Shown here: one piece after another, positions 33,426 to 42,960 of the stretch
How positions within the stretch are numbered: the first letter of the stretch is position 1
Layout: every line of letters starts with the position of its first letter
From: Dehalococcoidales bacterium
GTDB taxonomy: Bacteria > Chloroflexota > Dehalococcoidia > Dehalococcoidales > UBA2162
Length of the DNA stretch: 64,000 nucleotides
Direction: 5' to 3'
NCBI GenBank assembly: GCA_016932435.1
Contig: JAFGCW010000082.1
Coordinates: 1 to 64,000 of the forward strand
The notes under the pieces: model-generated
Database searches by the model: none
What the model was told of the DNA's origin: nothing
Seen by the model: the letters and a program-made list of their open reading frames with translations, nothing else
Translations under genes and position numbers: made by a program

Positions 33426-34265
33426 TTATCCGGATTGTCTTGCAGCGACCAGTAATACTCCCGGTCCGCCATGAACGCCCAGACTGGAACCAAGTTCGGT
33501 TATCGTGATCTTATCTTTATCGATAAAGTCGGAGCACCATTCTTTCAGCAGTTCGGCTCTCTCCAGTACGGCACTGTGGACAATAGCGAGTTCGCTTATC
33601 GGTAGATTGTTTTTCACATAATCATAGATCCTGTCCATACCTTTTTCCACCTTGCGGACGAAACCTGCCCTGGCTAGTTCTCCATCGTGAAAGGTTAATA
33701 GCGGCATTACATTGAGAAAATCAGCAGCAGAAGCGATTGCTTTACTCACCCGACCGCTTCTAGCCAGATACTTCATGTATTCGAACATTCCGAACATCCG
33801 CATCTCGCTAATAGCAACGTGTACTTCATCGAGTATCATGTGCATATCCGCTCCTGACTGAGCCAGCCGGGCAGCAGTTGTAACGATCAGCCCAAGGCCT
33901 GAAGAATTGAACTTCGAGTCTACCACTTCGATAGGACATCTGCTTTCCATCGAACGTTTGGCGGTTGCAGCAGAGTTACAGGTACCGCTTAAACGGGAGG
34001 AAATGTGTATAGAGATAATTCCGTCGGTTGAATCGCAGTACTCGTTATAGGTGCCGACAAAATCTTCCGGATTCGGCTGGGACGTTGCCGGATGGAATGG
34101 CGATGATTCTAGCATGGAGTAGAATTCTTCGCTTTTAATGTCCAGACCGTCACGAAAAGTTTTGTCCCCGAAACGCACATATATGGGCACAATCCTGATA
34201 TTGAGTTGATTGACAATTTCGGGGGGGATGTCCGCGGTACTGTCCGTTATTACCTGAATCGTCAT
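33426..34265 (-). CDS. DegV family fatty-acid-binding protein
   Basis: 279 residues with the family's signature start, ITDSTADIPPEIVNQL, then YVRFGDKTFRDGLDIKSEEFY, the TSQPNPEDF segment and SSRLSGTCNSA. DegV proteins (FakB in firmicutes) bind a fatty acid and present it to the kinase FakA. AAAAGGAGG precedes the ATG. Its position at the head of a run of lipid-type enzymes fits a hydrophobic ligand. No fakA-type kinase gene is in the window. Confidence 0.94.
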   Translation of the reverse strand: MTIQVITDSTADIPPEIVNQLNIRIVPIYVRFGDKTFRDGLDIKSEEFYSMLESSPFHPATSQPNPEDFVGTYNEYCDSTDGIISIHISSRLSGTCNSAATAKRSMESRCPIEVVDSKFNSSGLGLIVTTAARLAQSGADMHMILDEVHVAISEMRMFGMFEYMKYLARSGRVSKAIASAADFLNVMPLLTFHDGELARAGFVRKVEKGMDRIYDYVKNNLPISELAIVHSAVLERAELLKEWCSDFIDKDKITITELGSSLGVHGGPGVLLVAARQSG

Positions 34266-34319
34266 ATTTAACCTCCTTTTATAATGGGGGTGAGACTCAG
34301 TATGGACGGGACCAGTTAC

Positions 34320-35225
34320 TTAGTACTCGATTCCGAGTAATTTCGCGACTCTTTCATCTTTCCACTTAATCTGCCAGTCATACCAGGGGTGCGGTTTGAA
34401 TTTCCTACGGTGGTTATCAGGATTTTCACCGACTATTTCTATTTTCCGGATATCGCCTTCACCGTACCCCATCTTTTGAAGATACCAGAGGTGTCCTACC
34501 TTCGAAAGATCGAATCCCATCAGGTCAGCGGCAAAGATATCGGCGGCGACGGCGTCGCAACTAGCGATAGCTACTCTCCAGTCTACCGGATCGCCAAGTA
34601 CAGGACCATCTCCTTCCATAGCCACGAAACCGTCCAGTATCGCCAGTTCCGGCACATGTTCTTTTGCCATCAGATAGAGGTCGAGGCTCATTACCTGGGG
34701 GCCCTGGTGGATCTTCGTTTTATCTTCGTGCTTATGACTGACTCCACCCATGACGATATTTTTAATGGATGCGGTAATGGTTGCCGAATCATGTGTCTTA
34801 GGCGGACCGATCGAGATGAGGTAATCACTCTTCAGCATCTCCTGCGAAAAATGGATATCCATCGGTTTGAGATCCGAATCGTAGAGGTGGAGGATTTCCC
34901 AGTTTCCTTCTTTCATATCAATGATCTTTACATCATATTGCTTTAGTAAATCCATATATCCATAGTTTTCAAAAGCCTGTAAAGCAGGTATATCTTGTGT
35001 AGATTCGCCGATACTCAATTTTCCGTCATACCTTGACCTGATGAATTCCAGCAGAGGGCGGACAGCGTCCACGTGGGTAGCCGCAGCCTGGATATCGGTA
35101 TCGACAAAATTCACCTTGATAAATACATCCGACTTCCCTGCCAGGTTAATATCATCTTTTATCAAGTCCAGGGCTTTCCTGATATTCTCCGAACGGTTAT
35201 CGCCCGCAGTCAACGCTACTTTCAT
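34320..35225 (-). CDS. DUF362-family protein
   Basis: 301 residues, matching DUF362: it opens with VALTAGDNRSENIRKAL, has KVNFVDTD, SIGPPKTHDSATITASIKNIVMGG (the family's conserved core) and ASCDAVAADIFAADLMG. No ferredoxin-type Cys cluster, which some DUF362 proteins carry, is present. Function is unknown; the domain is frequent in anaerobes. It is the first gene of the minus-strand run and has GGTGAAGAG before the ATG. Confidence 0.9.
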   Translation of the reverse strand: MKVALTAGDNRSENIRKALDLIKDDINLAGKSDVFIKVNFVDTDIQAAATHVDAVRPLLEFIRSRYDGKLSIGESTQDIPALQAFENYGYMDLLKQYDVKIIDMKEGNWEILHLYDSDLKPMDIHFSQEMLKSDYLISIGPPKTHDSATITASIKNIVMGGVSHKHEDKTKIHQGPQVMSLDLYLMAKEHVPELAILDGFVAMEGDGPVLGDPVDWRVAIASCDAVAADIFAADLMGFDLSKVGHLWYLQKMGYGEGDIRKIEIVGENPDNHRRKFKPHPWYDWQIKWKDERVAKLLGIEY

Positions 35226-35361
35226 TTCTCTTCACCTGTTACCGGTATTCTGGTTCCAGACTAGCAAATCAGTGCTTTTTTTACAAACGGCGATATAAAA
35301 AATACGGCTAGATCATTGTTGGGTATATAGGAAGTCGTAAAAAAAAGCCCTAATGAATTGC

Positions 35362-35390
35362 TTGATGTTCTTATCAAACCAATGTAATAT
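35362..35390 (+). promoter_or_regulatory. Promoter for the LonB-like protease gene
   Basis: TTGATG (35362-35367), a 17-base spacer and TAATAT (35385-35390). It predicts a transcript starting near 35397, which excludes ATG codons at 35353-35389 and supports the start at 35437. Confidence 0.6.
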
Positions 35391-35436
35391 GCTAGATACG
35401 ATTCATTCAGATAAAAACGGCTGCAAAGGAGGAGTT

Positions 35437-37887
35437 ATGGACCAGATCAAATATGAAGTACCGGTTGAAAAACTGCGATGGAAATGCGATCCCGGTCTTT
35501 TCGATTTCGAATGCACAAAAGACCTTGCCCCGTTGCGGGAGTTCGTCGGCCAGGAACGAGCCACGAGGGCGATTGAGTTCGGTCTTAACATGGCAAATTC
35601 AGGATACAACATATACGTTGCCGGAATTACCGGCACCGGCAAGACTTCGATGGTCAAGTCATATATTGAACGGGTCATCAATGAAAAGACCGACCAGGGA
35701 GTAGAATTCAACCTGGAAGACTGGTGTTATATCTATAATTTCAAGGAGACCGATTCGCCGATCATTGCCAGTCTGCCCCAGGGACGCGGAAAATCGTTCC
35801 ATGATGAGATGGAAGCGTTACTGACCAAGATACGCCAGGGTCTGGGACAGGCTTTCGGAAGTGATGAGTATAAAGAACAGAGGCAGAAGGAAGTTGAAGA
35901 AGCCCGTTCCGAGCAGCAAAAACTTTTCGAAGAACTGGCAAGTGAAGCCCGGCAGCAGGGATTTGTCCTCCAGATGACAGCGTCAGGTCCGGCATTGTAC
36001 CCGATGCTAGAAGACCGTCCGATGCAGGAACAGGAATATCTGGCGCTGGATGAAAATGCCAGGAAAGAAATCACCGAAAAGCAGACGGAACTTCGTAAAA
36101 AGATAACCACCAGTCTTGAGGAAGTCGCCGAGATGCAGACAAAGAACCTGGAAAGAATCCAGCAGCTTGATAAAGAAATCGGCGAATATACGGTCTCAAG
36201 TCTTTTCGCTCCAATGGTATCGGCTTATTCAGAATTTACTAAGATCAGCGAATACCTTGAAGGACTGAAAGCTTATATACTCGATAATCTCGATATATTC
36301 AAAAGCACCGAAGAGCCGGTGAATCCTGCTCTCGGAATGCCGGTAAGCCAGGTCATGGGTGGAAGAGACCCATTCCTCCCCTTCAAGGTAAACGTTTTTG
36401 TAGACAACAGTGCTGCAAAGGGACCGCCGGTAGTTGTCGAGAGTAATCCGAATTTCGGGAATATATTCGGGAAGATCGAGAGGAGATTCCTGTTCGGAGG
36501 ATACCTCAGCGACCATACCATGCTTAAAGCCGGTTCGTTGAATAAAGCCAGCGGAGGATACCTGCTGGTAAATGCCACCGATATTCTGACAAATCCGGGT
36601 GTCTGGCCTGCCCTGAAACGCGCTATCAAAAACAAGGAAGCCAGGATAGAGGATCCTGTAGAGCAGTTCGGACTGGTCGCGCCGCAGGGACTGAAACCGG
36701 AACCAATGCCGATAAAAGTGAAGGTTATCCTCAGTGGCGACGCGAACCTGTACCAGATGCTATCGATGTACGACGAGGATTTCTGGGAGATATTCAAGGT
36801 AAAGGCCGATTTCGATTCTGAAATCGATAACACCAAAGAAAACATGCTGGCATACGCAGCGTTTCTCTCGGGATGCTGCGATGAATGTGAAGCCAGGCAT
36901 TTTGATCCGACCGGCGTTGCCAAGGTAATCGAATACTCGGCTCGAGTGGTAGCAGACCAGGAGAGGTTGTCATCGCGATTCGCCCAGGTAAAGGAATGGA
37001 TAGAGGAAGCCGATTACTGGGCTTCAAAGGAGAAGGCGAAATTCATCACGGCCGCGCACGTCCAGAAAGCCATCGATGAAAGGCGTTTCAGGCATAATCT
37101 GCCTGATGAAAGACTCAAAGACATGATAGATCGCGGTACCATAATGATCGACACGGACGGAACTGAAGTAGGGCAGGTCAATGCCTTGAGTGTGTACTCA
37201 TTAGGTGACATAACGTTCGGAAAACCATCCCGAATCACTGCCAAGACGTATCTCGGCAGAGGAGGATTTATCAATATCGAGCGGGAAGCCCAGTTAAGCG
37301 GACCGACCCACAACAAGGGGGTTATGATCCTCTCCGGTTACATGGGATGGAAATACGCCCAGGACAAGCCTCTTTCACTCTCAGCCAGTCTCTGTTTCGA
37401 GCAGTCGTATTCCGGCGTTGATGGCGACAGCGCCTCTTCTACGGAATTATACGCTATTCTGTCCAGTCTATCGGAAATACCGCTCAAGCAGAGTATGGCG
37501 GTTACCGGTTCGGTAAACCAGACGGGTGAAATACAGCCGATAGGAGGAGTCAATCAAAAGATAGAAGGATTCTACCAGGTCTGTAAAGAAAAAGGACTTA
37601 CCGGCGATCAAGGTGTGCTGATACCGGCACAAAATCTGAGAAACCTGATGCTGGATGATGAAGTAGTCGATGCGGTGAGTGAAGGCAAATTCCACATATA
37701 TTCGGCTACAACCATCGACGAGGGCATAGAAATCCTGACAGGCATTCCCGCCGGTGAAAAACAGGATGACGGGACCTATCCTGAAGGCACCGTTAATTTC
37801 CTGGTGAATAAAAAATTAAAAGAAATGGCTGAAAAGCTGAAAAGTTTCGGTTCTGAGGAGAAACAAGAGGACAAGAAAGAAAAGTAG
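35437..37887 (+). CDS. Lon-related ATP-dependent protease (LonB-like, AAA_32 family)
   Basis: 816 residues from the ATG that has AAAGGAGG upstream. An N-terminal region with Walker A GITGTGKTSM (about 63-72) is followed by a long coiled coil (about 150-250), a second ATPase segment, and a C-terminal Lon protease domain with the Ser-Lys dyad at about Ser665 (DGDSASS) and Lys708 (GVNQKIEG). The 43-residue spacing equals that of Ser679/Lys722 in E. coli Lon. It probably degrades damaged or regulatory proteins in the cytoplasm. The last 20 residues are a charged tail. Confidence 0.93.
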   Translation: MDQIKYEVPVEKLRWKCDPGLFDFECTKDLAPLREFVGQERATRAIEFGLNMANSGYNIYVAGITGTGKTSMVKSYIERVINEKTDQGVEFNLEDWCYIYNFKETDSPIIASLPQGRGKSFHDEMEALLTKIRQGLGQAFGSDEYKEQRQKEVEEARSEQQKLFEELASEARQQGFVLQMTASGPALYPMLEDRPMQEQEYLALDENARKEITEKQTELRKKITTSLEEVAEMQTKNLERIQQLDKEIGEYTVSSLFAPMVSAYSEFTKISEYLEGLKAYILDNLDIFKSTEEPVNPALGMPVSQVMGGRDPFLPFKVNVFVDNSAAKGPPVVVESNPNFGNIFGKIERRFLFGGYLSDHTMLKAGSLNKASGGYLLVNATDILTNPGVWPALKRAIKNKEARIEDPVEQFGLVAPQGLKPEPMPIKVKVILSGDANLYQMLSMYDEDFWEIFKVKADFDSEIDNTKENMLAYAAFLSGCCDECEARHFDPTGVAKVIEYSARVVADQERLSSRFAQVKEWIEEADYWASKEKAKFITAAHVQKAIDERRFRHNLPDERLKDMIDRGTIMIDTDGTEVGQVNALSVYSLGDITFGKPSRITAKTYLGRGGFINIEREAQLSGPTHNKGVMILSGYMGWKYAQDKPLSLSASLCFEQSYSGVDGDSASSTELYAILSSLSEIPLKQSMAVTGSVNQTGEIQPIGGVNQKIEGFYQVCKEKGLTGDQGVLIPAQNLRNLMLDDEVVDAVSEGKFHIYSATTIDEGIEILTGIPAGEKQDDGTYPEGTVNFLVNKKLKEMAEKLKSFGSEEKQEDKKEK

Positions 37888-37921
37888 TGGGTAAAACAGA
37901 CAATCAGTAAAGGAGACACAG

Positions 37922-38524
37922 GTGCCCGAATGGCTTAACCAGTTTTTATTGACTTTCGTACCTCTGTTTATCGTAATAGACGCACTGGGAAACCTGCCTA
38001 TCATTATCTCTCTCAGTGAAGACATGATGAAACTCGAACGGCGGAAGATGATACACATCGCTGCCGGTACTGCAGCGGGTGTCGGTCTGGCTTTCCTGTT
38101 CTTCGGCCAGTTTATATTAAAGCTCATGGGGATATCAGTCGGGGCGTTCGCTATAGGTGGCGGTCTGATTCTGCTGATACTCTCATCGAAATATATTCTC
38201 ACCGGCCGGATGGTCAATGCCGTTAAGGAAGAAATGGTTGCGGTAGTACCCATAGGAACGCCTTTGCTGGTAGGTCCGGCAACCATTACCACGTTACTAC
38301 TCCTGGCAGGGCAATATCCTATCTATATAGTATTAATCTCCTTTGTGCTGAATATCCTGGTTGCATGGATACTCTTACTGCTGGGTAACCGTATTGCCGG
38401 ATTCATGGGAATAGGCGGGCTGCGAGCCGTTTCTAATATATTCAATCTTCTTCTGGCAGCAATTGCTGTGACCATGATATTACGGGGACTTCAAATGGTA
38501 GGACTGATAAACCTGAATATTTAA
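37922..38524 (+). CDS. MarC family membrane protein
   Basis: 200 residues with six hydrophobic helices and the family's segments FVPLFIVIDALGNLPI near the start and MVAVVPIGTPLLVGPATITTLLLL. Function of MarC proteins is not settled. The start is GTG at 37922 with AAAGGAGACACAG upstream. It lies 34 bp after the protease gene, so the two are probably co-transcribed. Confidence 0.92.
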   Translation: MPEWLNQFLLTFVPLFIVIDALGNLPIIISLSEDMMKLERRKMIHIAAGTAAGVGLAFLFFGQFILKLMGISVGAFAIGGGLILLILSSKYILTGRMVNAVKEEMVAVVPIGTPLLVGPATITTLLLLAGQYPIYIVLISFVLNILVAWILLLLGNRIAGFMGIGGLRAVSNIFNLLLAAIAVTMILRGLQMVGLINLNI

Positions 38525-38531
38525 GTAACTC

Positions 38532-38560
38532 TTGACATTAAAAGTAAATATAACTACTAT
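38532..38560 (+). promoter_or_regulatory. Strong sigma70-like promoter for the FAD/Fe-S operon
   Basis: A perfect -35 TTGACA (38532-38537), an exact 17-base spacer and the -10 TACTAT (38555-38560), 70 bases before the start codon. This is one of the best promoter matches in the window. Confidence 0.72.
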
Positions 38561-38629
38561 CCTGTAAGTAATATGGATATTCCCCCATAAAAAGAGCTGT
38601 GAATATTGTGTGAAAGGAAAGGAGGCAAA

Positions 38630-40096
38630 ATGATCCAGAAGGGAAAATTGACCAAGATTGTCGGTGCCGGCAATGTCAGCGATGATCCTGCCGTACTGGA
38701 AGAGTATTCCAGTGATGTCAGTTTCGTTAACAGGATAAGACCGGTATGCGTTGTTAAACCTGCTGATGCCAAGCAGATCCAGAAACTGGTTAATCTTGCC
38801 AACGAGACACAGACCCCGCTGGTGCCGGTCAGTTCAGGACCACCGCATTTCCGTGGCGATACCATACCGGGAATCGGAGGAGCCGTGGTGGTAGACCTGA
38901 GCAGAATGAATAAGATTATAAGCGTCGACCGTCCCCGCAGGGTGGCGATGGTCGAACCGGGGGTAACCTTCGGAGAACTGATACCCGCTGCTGAGAAAGA
39001 AGGTATCAGGTTGAATATGCCGTTGATACCCCGGAAATCAAAGACCGTAGTCGGCAGTTTACTGGAAAGAGAACCGGTGATAATGCCCAAGTACCAGTGG
39101 GATATCTCGGATCCTCTGGCATGTGTCGAGGTAATTTTCGGTTCGGGAGACGAATTCAGGACCGGTCAGGCAGCCGGACCCGGTTCCGTGGAAGAACAGT
39201 GGAAGGTCGGCGGTATACAGAAAGCGCCCTATGGACCGGGAGTCGCTTCATGGCACCGTATAATCCAGGGTTCGCAGGGGACAATAGGTATCGTCACCTG
39301 GGCTTCGATGCGATGCGAGTTACTGCCAAGCATGGAAGAACCATACGTCGTCGGTTCGAATGACCTCGATACGCTGATGGACATGATTTCATGGCTTGTC
39401 AGACTGAGAATGGTCAACGAGTGTTTCATTCTCAATAATGTGAACCTGGCGGCTATATCAGCGAAAAAATGGCCGAAAGATTACCAGAAATTAAGAGATT
39501 CATTACCTCCGTGGATACTGTTCTACAATGTTGCCGGTTATGAAGTTTATCCTGACGAACGTATCAGCTCCCAGGTAAAAGGTATTACCGATATAACCCA
39601 GCGACTGGGTATCGAGGCGGTAAAATCGGTGGGTGATGTATCTGCCAATGAAATACTGAAGGCAGTACAGCAGCCATCGACAGAACCATACTGGAAACTG
39701 CGCTACAAAGGAGCATGCGAAGACATCATGTTCCTGACCATTAACGATAAATTGGACAACCAGATTTATGCCATGTACAACCAGGTAGAGAAAGCAGGAT
39801 ATCCTGCGTCGGATATGGGTATATATATTCAACCGATAGTCCAGGGGACGGGCGTTCACTGTGAATTCAACCTGTTCTATGATCCCGACAATTCGGGTGA
39901 AGCGGGTAAGGTGAAGGAACTGTCTTCTTCAGCCGTGAAAGCATTACTCGGAAGAGATGCCTTCTTCTCGAGACCTTACGGACCGAACACGGGAATGATC
40001 GTCAACCGGGACGCGGCATCGATAAAAGTCCTGAACAAACTGAAGAATATGTTCGATCCGAACCACGTAATGAATCCCGGAAAGGTGTGCTTCTAA
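38630..40096 (+). CDS. FAD-binding oxidoreductase, GlcD/vanillyl-alcohol-oxidase superfamily (subunit 1)
   Basis: 488 residues. The FAD-binding PCMH fold is at about 30-230: RPVCVVKPADAKQIQKLV, VVVDLSRMNKI, a Gly-rich GSQGTIGIVTWASM; the C-terminal substrate domain ends with DPNHVMNPGKVCF, the family's closing motif. Like GlcD, it probably oxidises a 2-hydroxy acid or aromatic alcohol and passes electrons to the Fe-S protein encoded next. The start is the ATG at 38630 with AAAGGAGG upstream, not the ATG 24 bases earlier. It is first in the operon FAD, Fe-S, FAD. Confidence 0.9.
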   Translation: MIQKGKLTKIVGAGNVSDDPAVLEEYSSDVSFVNRIRPVCVVKPADAKQIQKLVNLANETQTPLVPVSSGPPHFRGDTIPGIGGAVVVDLSRMNKIISVDRPRRVAMVEPGVTFGELIPAAEKEGIRLNMPLIPRKSKTVVGSLLEREPVIMPKYQWDISDPLACVEVIFGSGDEFRTGQAAGPGSVEEQWKVGGIQKAPYGPGVASWHRIIQGSQGTIGIVTWASMRCELLPSMEEPYVVGSNDLDTLMDMISWLVRLRMVNECFILNNVNLAAISAKKWPKDYQKLRDSLPPWILFYNVAGYEVYPDERISSQVKGITDITQRLGIEAVKSVGDVSANEILKAVQQPSTEPYWKLRYKGACEDIMFLTINDKLDNQIYAMYNQVEKAGYPASDMGIYIQPIVQGTGVHCEFNLFYDPDNSGEAGKVKELSSSAVKALLGRDAFFSRPYGPNTGMIVNRDAASIKVLNKLKNMFDPNHVMNPGKVCF

Positions 40097-40147
40097 TGAG
40101 GATTTATAAAGGTGGGATATTACTGAATAATACAGGAGGTAGCTAAG

Positions 40148-41413
40148 ATGGGACTGGAACAATACCAGGGCGATATGGATATGTGCTGCCGCTGCTCTAC
40201 CTGCAAGTTTATCCCGATGCAACAGGTAAAAGGAGAACAGTACGCAAACGTGTGCCCCAGTATAGCACGATATAATTTTCACGCATATTCAGCCGGTGGC
40301 AGACTGAATATCGGCTCAGTCATGCTGAAAGAAGGCTTCAATTACACCGACAGGCTGCTGGATATAGTCTACAACTGCCAGATGTGCGGGGCCTGCGGTG
40401 TTTCCTGCAATTACGCAATGGACATGGAGGTCCTGGAACCGATACACGAGTTCAGGATAAAGACGATCGAAGACGGTCATACCAATCCGGCCCTGGATAA
40501 GGTAATAGCCGGTCTGAAGAAAACCGGAGCGATGGTACCGGTAAAAGGTAAACGGGGCGACTGGGCCAAAGGACTGACTATCAAAGACGCCACCAAGGAA
40601 AAGGTGGAGGTCCTTCTACACGTCGGATGCCTGGTGAGTTACGATACGGAAATGCAAAAACTGGCAAAATCTACCGTGAAGATACTCCAGAAAGCCGGTG
40701 TTGATTTCGGGATTGCCGGTGACGCGGAAACATGCTGCGGCGGACGGGCTTACCAGATGGGATATAAAGATGTCTTCATGGCACAGGCCAAGAAAAATGC
40801 CTCCGTGATAAAGAAGTCGGGCGCAAAGACGGTAGTCACCATCTGCGCCGACGGGTACCAGGCGATCAAGGTACTGTACGACAGATATAACCTGAGAGAT
40901 TATGTCGAGGTACTGCATATTTCCGAGTACATAGACAAGCTGATAAAGGATGGAAAACTGAAACCGCGACGCAAGGTCAATCTCGCGGTAACATACCATG
41001 ATCCCTGCCGTCTCGGCAGACTCGGTGAACCGTGGGTGCACTGGGAAGGAAAGAAAATTCCGGGAGACAGGTTCGTTTTCGATCCGCCCAAACCTTATCG
41101 ACGAGGTACCAACGGCGTCTATGAACCGCCCAGGGATGTTATCCGGGCAATTCCCGGTATCAGATTTACCGAGATGACAAGGATTAAAGAATATTCATGG
41201 TGTTGTGGTGCCGGTGGCGGCGTGAGTGAGTCCAATCCTGAGTTCGCGGTCTGGACATCACAGGACAGGATCAATGAGGCAACATCTACCGGAGCTGAAG
41301 CTATTGTAACGGCCTGCCCCTGGTGTGAAAAAACACTGAACGAGGCTGTGAAAGAAAGCGGCAGCAATATGAAAGTTTACGACATAGTCGAACTCGTGGA
41401 AAAGGCAATATAG
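40148..41413 (+). CDS. Fe-S oxidoreductase with two CCG domains (GlcF/HdrD-like)
   Basis: 421 residues. Two ferredoxin-like cluster sites lie near the N-terminus (CCRCSTC at about 13-19 with later Cys-Pro, and CQMCGACGVSC at about 78-88), each able to bind one [4Fe-4S] cluster. Two CCG domains follow (CCGGRAYQMG near 199 and CCGAGGG near 356), which bind non-cubane clusters in HdrB-like proteins. It probably carries electrons from the flanking flavoproteins to a membrane or soluble acceptor. AGGAGG precedes the ATG. Confidence 0.92.
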   Translation: MGLEQYQGDMDMCCRCSTCKFIPMQQVKGEQYANVCPSIARYNFHAYSAGGRLNIGSVMLKEGFNYTDRLLDIVYNCQMCGACGVSCNYAMDMEVLEPIHEFRIKTIEDGHTNPALDKVIAGLKKTGAMVPVKGKRGDWAKGLTIKDATKEKVEVLLHVGCLVSYDTEMQKLAKSTVKILQKAGVDFGIAGDAETCCGGRAYQMGYKDVFMAQAKKNASVIKKSGAKTVVTICADGYQAIKVLYDRYNLRDYVEVLHISEYIDKLIKDGKLKPRRKVNLAVTYHDPCRLGRLGEPWVHWEGKKIPGDRFVFDPPKPYRRGTNGVYEPPRDVIRAIPGIRFTEMTRIKEYSWCCGAGGGVSESNPEFAVWTSQDRINEATSTGAEAIVTACPWCEKTLNEAVKESGSNMKVYDIVELVEKAI

Positions 41414-41427
41414 GGGGTGAATGAAAA

Positions 41428-42897
41428 ATGGCATTAAGTAAAGAAGTATACAAAGAATTCGAAGACGTTGTCGGAGAAGAAAATATCTGTGCCGATCCGG
41501 CTATAATGCCTGCGTATTATTCAACTGATTTCGCTGCGGTGATTCTTCCGAAAGACACAGCGGAAGTCCAGGCTCTAGTCAAGCTCTGCAATAAGCACAA
41601 GAAGAAGTTCAGGCCGATATGCACCGGCTGGTCCGGAGCTTTCCCTAAGGATATTATTCTCATGGATCTCAGGAGAATGAACAAGATAATAGAGATAAAT
41701 GAGAAGAACATGTACGCCGTGGTTGAACCGTACGTGATATCATCCCAGTTGCAGGCTGAACTGTTCAAGCGAGGTTTGAATTTCTGTATTAAGGGCGCCG
41801 GGACCAACTGCTCGGCAATGCTCAGGGGTCACGGCCATATGGACCAGAGTACCGGCGGTGACGACCGCAACCACCTGGCTATCGAATGGGTTACGCCCGA
41901 AGGCGATATCGTCAGGTCGGGTGCACTCGGTTCGGCCGATGAATGGTTCTGCGGCGACGGACCTGGACCATCACTGAGAAGTATTCTGACAAGCGCGGTT
42001 CCACCCGGAGTTACTCCCGGAGTCTTCACAAAAGCAGCGATAAAACTTTACCACTGGTCGGGACCATCCGTGTATGACATCAAGGGTGTTTCGCCGAACT
42101 ATCACCTGGAAGAGATTCCACCCAACATGATGGCGCGGTACTACAGCTTCCCGTCGGTAGAGAAAATGTGGCAGGCTGAAATAGCCCTCGGTGAAAATGA
42201 GATATGTTTTGAGCTGATGGGGTTCAATATATCGATGGTCGCAGCGAACATCACCACCAGCAACGAGGAAGAAGAAGAGGTATTCAGCAAACTGAATGCC
42301 GAAGTGAAAGGTCCAGGCTTCTTCGTAATCGTCATGGGCAACGACGCGGAAGATTTTGCCTTCAAGAAGAAAGCTCTGGAGAAAATATGCACCGATGCCG
42401 GTGGAGAATCGTTAAAATCCGTCGAAGACCCGAGGATCGAGGGAATACTAATGGCGCAATGTACCAGGATATCGGCCTCTATAAGAGAAACGTTCCGCAA
42501 TGGCGGCGCCTTTAACTCCATACCGATCATGGGGCAGAGAGATCTGACTATAAGATGGGCTATCGGAGCAGGTGAAGCCAAGAAACCTTTGATTAAAAAG
42601 GGCTATATCGTCGATGACGGCGGGGCTTTCTTCGGCTGGGGTGTCGAACAGGGACACCTTGGCAAGACCGAGATATTCTGTAAGTTCGATCCTCGGAATG
42701 CAGAAGCGAAAGCCGCTGTCGAACAGTGGCAGAAAGAACAAAACCTCCGTGCTTTTAAAGAAAGTTACTTCGCTTCCACGATGGGTCCCCAGGACGAGAT
42801 CGGGCCGGCGCTATCCAACTACCACCTCTGGTGGCAGAACACGATACGGGCGATCGATCCGAACGGTGTTTCGCCGGAAGGCGGAGCACTGGTCTAG
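41428..42897 (+). CDS. FAD-binding oxidoreductase, GlcD/VAO superfamily (subunit 2)
   Basis: 489 residues, paralogous to the first gene of the operon. It has AVILPKDTAEVQALVKLC, LMDLRRMNKIIEI, a long Gly-rich segment GHGHMDQSTGGDDRNH and a long C-terminal domain, but it ends without the MNPGK motif. The two flavoproteins may form a heteromer on the shared Fe-S protein, or act on different substrates. The start has AGGGGGTG upstream. A terminator follows 23 bp after the stop. Confidence 0.9.
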   Translation: MALSKEVYKEFEDVVGEENICADPAIMPAYYSTDFAAVILPKDTAEVQALVKLCNKHKKKFRPICTGWSGAFPKDIILMDLRRMNKIIEINEKNMYAVVEPYVISSQLQAELFKRGLNFCIKGAGTNCSAMLRGHGHMDQSTGGDDRNHLAIEWVTPEGDIVRSGALGSADEWFCGDGPGPSLRSILTSAVPPGVTPGVFTKAAIKLYHWSGPSVYDIKGVSPNYHLEEIPPNMMARYYSFPSVEKMWQAEIALGENEICFELMGFNISMVAANITTSNEEEEEVFSKLNAEVKGPGFFVIVMGNDAEDFAFKKKALEKICTDAGGESLKSVEDPRIEGILMAQCTRISASIRETFRNGGAFNSIPIMGQRDLTIRWAIGAGEAKKPLIKKGYIVDDGGAFFGWGVEQGHLGKTEIFCKFDPRNAEAKAAVEQWQKEQNLRAFKESYFASTMGPQDEIGPALSNYHLWWQNTIRAIDPNGVSPEGGALV

Positions 42898-42920
42898 GAC
42901 TTACTGATTACCTGATAATA

Positions 42921-42953
42921 GAAATCGGCCGGACTAATAGTCCGGCCGATTTC
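42921..42953 (+). terminator. Strong terminator after the FAD/Fe-S operon
   Basis: A perfect 15-bp stem GAAATCGGCCGGACT / AGTCCGGCCGATTTC with a 3-base loop, followed by TTTACT. Confidence 0.88.
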
Positions 42954-42960
42954 TTTACTA

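Noticed and set aside
34389..34946. 185-codon open frame on the plus strand
   Set aside because: It lies antisense to the DUF362 gene and shows no domain.
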